A stretch of DNA of 16,084 nt, from the NCBI GenBank assembly GCA_012800215.1, contig JAAZJT010000096.1, positions 1 to 16,084 on the forward strand. The letters run 5' to 3'. Under the pieces are notes generated by a model. The model worked only from the letters and a program-made list of their open reading frames with translations. It did no database searches and had not been told where the DNA came from. Position numbers and translations under genes: made by a program. The DNA comes from Bacillota bacterium. GTDB taxonomy: Bacteria > Bacillota > Dethiobacteria > Dethiobacterales > Dethiobacteraceae. Shown here piece by piece: positions 13,245 through 16,084 of the stretch (position 1 is its first letter; each line of letters opens with the position of its first letter).

Positions 13245-15824
13245 GTGGACATTAACAAATTTACGGAAAAAACGCAGCTAGCTCTCCAAGATGCACAAAG
13301 TATTGCCATACGTAATAACCATCAAGCTGTTGATGCAGAACATTTACTTGCCGCCCTACTGCAGCAGGAAAACGGGCTTGTACCACGCCTTTTCAGTAGA
13401 GCAGGCTTAAATGCAAAAACTGTGCTTACTAAAACAGAACAAATTCTCAATAAAATACCAAAAGTCAAAGGTGCTGCTTCATCATATATTACACCCAGAC
13501 TTAATCAATTACTAGTACTGGCACAGGATGAAGCAAAAAGGCTCAAAGATGAATATATCAGTGTAGAGCATTTGGTTCTGGCAATGTTTGCGGATGAAAA
13601 GATAAAAGAAATGTTGCAAACTCTTGGTTTAACACGCGATAAATTCCTACAGGTACTGGAAGATGTCCGCGGCAATCAGCGTGTTACCAGTACAAATCCG
13701 GAAGAAACATATGAGGCATTAGAAAAATATGGCCGCGATCTTACTTTCATGGCAAAACAAAATAAACTTGATCCGGTCATTGGACGTGATGCAGAGATTC
13801 GCCGCGTTATACAAGTCCTCTCACGGCGCACCAAAAACAATCCAGTATTAATTGGTGAACCAGGAGTAGGCAAAACTGCCATTGCCGAAGGTTTAGCAAG
13901 GCGAATCGTAGCCGGCGATGTACCGGAAAGTTTAAAAAATAAGCGGTTAATTGCCCTTGATATGGGATCACTGATCGCAGGAGCAAAATTTAGGGGAGAA
14001 TTTGAAGAACGCCTTAAAGCTGTACTGCAAGAAGTAACAAAATCCAATGGGCAAATTATTCTTTTTATAGATGAGCTGCACACAGTAGTGGGAGCAGGCA
14101 AAGCAGACGGAGCCATGGATGCCAGTAATATGTTAAAACCAATGCTGGCACGCGGTGAATTACACTGCATAGGAGCAACTACTCTCGACGAATACAGGGA
14201 GTATATCGAAAAAGATGCTGCTTTAGAAAGACGTTTTCAGCCGGTGCTTGTTGAGGAGCCTACTGTTGAAGATACTATATCCATTCTGCGAGGGTTGCGG
14301 GAACGATATGAATTGCACCATGGCGTACGGATTCAAGATACAGCACTGGTTTCCGCAGCCATTTTGAGCCATCGTTATATTGCGGATCGTTTCTTACCTG
14401 ACAAAGCCATCGACTTAATTGATGAAGCGGCAGCAAAGCTGCGTACAGAAATAGAAAGTATGCCGGAAGAACTGGAAACGCTGGAAAGACGCATTTTACA
14501 ACTGGAAATTGAACGTGAGGCCTTACGTAAAGAAAAAGACCAAGGTTCAAAAGAGCGGCTGCAAACTTTAGAAAAAGAAGTGGCCGAGCTTAAAGCAGAG
14601 CGTGATGTACTGCGTGCACAATGGGATGAAGAAAAAAGCGTCATTGATAGCTTAAGCTCCCTGCGTGAAGAATTGGAAAATACACGCACTGCGATGGAAC
14701 AAGCACAGCGTGAATATGATTTAAATAAAGTAGCTGAATATCAGTATGGTAAAATACCCGCCCTGGAAAAGCAAATAAAAGAAGCAGAAGCTAAAATGGG
14801 GAGCCGTCACGCCCGCTTAATCAAAGAAGAAGTAACAGCCACTGAAGTAGCTGAAGTCGTCTCTCGCTGGACAGGCATTCCCCTCTCCCGCCTGGTAGAA
14901 GGAGAGAAAGAAAAATTATTGCGCCTTGATGAAATATTACACCGGCGTGTTATCGGTCAGGATGAAGCAGTTGAGGCCGTTGCCGATGCCATCATTCGAG
15001 CCCGCTCCGGGCTGAAGGACCCCAAAAGGCCAATTGGTTCCTTTATTTTCCTTGGCCCAACCGGTGTGGGTAAAACCGAACTGGCCCGCTCATTGGCGGA
15101 GGCTCTATTTGACAGTGAAGACAACATGGTCCGCCTCGACATGAGTGAATATATGGAAAAACATGCTGTAGCACGCTTAATTGGAGCACCCCCGGGATAT
15201 ATCGGCTATGATGAAGGAGGACAACTGACAGAAGCGGTGCGCCGCAAACCTTACAGTGTTTTATTATTTGATGAAATTGAAAAAGCTCACTTTGATGTAT
15301 TTAATATATTTTTACAAATGCTTGATGATGGCAGGCTGACGGATAGCCAAGGCCGTACCGTTGATTTTAAAAACACTATAATTATCATGACCTCAAATAT
15401 TGGCAGTATACATCTGCTGGAAAATATAAGCACCAGCGGAGAAATTGCAACTACAGTCAAAGACAAAGTCATGAATGAACTGCGCAGCCATTTTCGCCCG
15501 GAATTTCTGAACCGGGTTGATGATATTGTCCTCTTTAAACCCCTCACCCTGGCAGAAACAAAACAAATAGTGGAACTGCAGTTAGAATTATTACGTGAAC
15601 GCTTAGCTGAACGTTATATAGAGCTTGAGCTAACAGAAGCGGCAAAACACTTCATTGCTACAGCAGCATATGACCCGCTTTATGGTGCGCGTCCCCTTAA
15701 ACGCTACCTGCAAAAAGAAGTGGAAACTGCCTTGGCAAGAAAGCTAATTGCCGGGGAACTGCCTGAACACAGTACTGTAGTTATTGACCAGCAGCAAAAT
15801 AAACTGGTATTTACTGTGAGATAA
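13245..15824 (+). CDS. clpB: ATP-dependent disaggregase ClpB (Hsp104 family)
   Basis: 859 residues, the normal ClpB length. It is a cytosolic hexameric AAA+ chaperone that extracts polypeptides from aggregates with the DnaK system. It has an N domain with two Clp_N repeats (about 3-145), NBD1 with Walker A GEPGVGKT (204-211) and Walker B IDELH (Asp276-Glu277), then a coiled-coil middle domain of about 400-525 (heptad-like ETLERRILQLEIEREAL). The middle domain separates ClpB from ClpC and ClpA. NBD2 has GPTGVGKT (604-611) and FDEIEKAH (Asp676-Glu677), followed by GARPLKRYLQ near the end. GTG 13245 is the best start, 9 bases after GGGAG (13231-13235), and gives the usual DINKFTEKTQ beginning; in-frame ATG 13236 overlaps the SD region. 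It is monocistronic, between two terminators. Confidence 0.96.
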   Translation: MDINKFTEKTQLALQDAQSIAIRNNHQAVDAEHLLAALLQQENGLVPRLFSRAGLNAKTVLTKTEQILNKIPKVKGAASSYITPRLNQLLVLAQDEAKRLKDEYISVEHLVLAMFADEKIKEMLQTLGLTRDKFLQVLEDVRGNQRVTSTNPEETYEALEKYGRDLTFMAKQNKLDPVIGRDAEIRRVIQVLSRRTKNNPVLIGEPGVGKTAIAEGLARRIVAGDVPESLKNKRLIALDMGSLIAGAKFRGEFEERLKAVLQEVTKSNGQIILFIDELHTVVGAGKADGAMDASNMLKPMLARGELHCIGATTLDEYREYIEKDAALERRFQPVLVEEPTVEDTISILRGLRERYELHHGVRIQDTALVSAAILSHRYIADRFLPDKAIDLIDEAAAKLRTEIESMPEELETLERRILQLEIEREALRKEKDQGSKERLQTLEKEVAELKAERDVLRAQWDEEKSVIDSLSSLREELENTRTAMEQAQREYDLNKVAEYQYGKIPALEKQIKEAEAKMGSRHARLIKEEVTATEVAEVVSRWTGIPLSRLVEGEKEKLLRLDEILHRRVIGQDEAVEAVADAIIRARSGLKDPKRPIGSFIFLGPTGVGKTELARSLAEALFDSEDNMVRLDMSEYMEKHAVARLIGAPPGYIGYDEGGQLTEAVRRKPYSVLLFDEIEKAHFDVFNIFLQMLDDGRLTDSQGRTVDFKNTIIIMTSNIGSIHLLENISTSGEIATTVKDKVMNELRSHFRPEFLNRVDDIVLFKPLTLAETKQIVELQLELLRERLAERYIELELTEAAKHFIATAAYDPLYGARPLKRYLQKEVETALARKLIAGELPEHSTVVIDQQQNKLVFTVR

Positions 15825-15841
15825 ATAGAGAACTATAAATC

Positions 15842-15876
15842 AAAACGGAGCGTTAAAAAACGCCCCGTTTTTTATA
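15842..15876. terminator. Terminator shared by clpB and the convergent HD gene
   Basis: 15842-15854 pairs with 15859-15871 through one A/C mismatch (AAAACGG-A-GCGTT with AACGC-C-CCGTTTT). T-rich tracts follow on both strands. It sits between two stop codons facing each other. Confidence 0.82.
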
Positions 15877-15884
15877 ACACAAAT

Positions 15885-16084
15885 TTACAGGCAGAAGTAA
15901 TTAAACCATTGGCAAACATTAAAATCTGCGATGATTTTATTTTTATATTGCCTAAACAACTGCTGATAGCCTTCTTCGAGATAATGTGACTTCACCCCAT
16001 GGGAAATGGAAAGATACGCTTCCATATAAGCAGCAAAATGATCGCAAGCCCGGATTAATTCACCATCAAGGGGAAAGTATTGAT
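15885..16084 (-). CDS. C-terminal part of a probable HD-domain hydrolase (cut by window end)
   Basis: The minus strand has one open frame entering from the right edge (first full codon at 16082) and ending TAA at 15887-15885, 65 residues. It reads QYFPLDGELIRACDHFAAYM, then EAYLSISHGVKSHYLEEGY and a basic YKNKIIADFN segment. The LDG-ELI-AxD-AA-xEAxLSI-HG pattern resembles the C-terminal helices of HD-domain hydrolases of the YfbR/HD_3 type (nucleotide phosphohydrolases). The HD motif itself would lie outside the window, so the assignment rests on family resemblance alone. Confidence 0.55.
   Translation of the reverse strand, partial: QYFPLDGELIRACDHFAAYMEAYLSISHGVKSHYLEEGYQQLFRQYKNKIIADFNVCQWFNYFCL

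Noticed and set aside
13676..14170. Long minus-strand open frame inside clpB
   Set aside because: It is antisense to strongly conserved ClpB codons, has no SD and gives a low-complexity Ser/Arg-rich product.

Overview
The window reads as chromosomal core DNA of an endospore-forming, probably anaerobic Firmicute (Clostridia in the broad sense). The evidence is a spoVAC-spoVAD-spoVAE cluster, a selenocysteine tRNA, a YtpB-type terpene synthase beside a long-chain prenyl diphosphate synthase, strong SD sequences with many TTG/GTG starts, and moderate G+C. The genus cannot be fixed from this sequence. No prophage, insertion sequence or CRISPR array was seen.

Layout. 1-177: no convincing gene, but several hairpins. 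178-274 (-): tRNA-Sec with anticodon UCA and encoded CCA. 300-610: back-to-back promoters for tRNA-Sec and for the ABC-F gene, then an attenuator-type leader. 611-2185 (+): Vga/VmlR-like ABC-F ribosome-protection protein. 2186-4028 (-): spoVAC-spoVAD-spoVAE, translationally coupled. 4295-4984 (-): membrane-anchored TPR protein with its own promoter and terminator. 5164-6138 (+): heptaprenyl-type diphosphate synthase. 6135-7196 (-): YtpB-like C35 terpene synthase, overlapping the previous gene tail to tail by 4 bp. 7297-7998 (-): ECF transporter S component. 8194-10116 (-): Aquifex-type aconitase. 10350-11306 (+): TGS-domain GTPase. 11464-13139 (+): TGS/uridine-kinase-like protein, broken near its C-terminus by a one-base frameshift. 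13245-15824 (+): clpB. 15885-16084 (-): C-terminal part of a likely HD-domain hydrolase that runs off the window.

How the genes relate. The spoVA genes form the DPA channel of the spore inner membrane. The prenyl synthase and YtpB homologue plausibly form one short C35 terpenoid pathway, which in Bacillus supplies spore or membrane sesquarterpenes. The ABC-F gene, tRNA-Sec, aconitase and ClpB are separate housekeeping or defence units.

The most interesting item is the ABC-F leader. It holds three mutually exclusive pairing segments: 394-402 at the stop codon of a tiny Met-Lys-Tyr ORF, 482-497, and the 5' arm of an 11-bp terminator at 543-569. This is what a drug-sensing ribosome-mediated transcription attenuator would look like. 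The other main item is the frameshift at about 12945.
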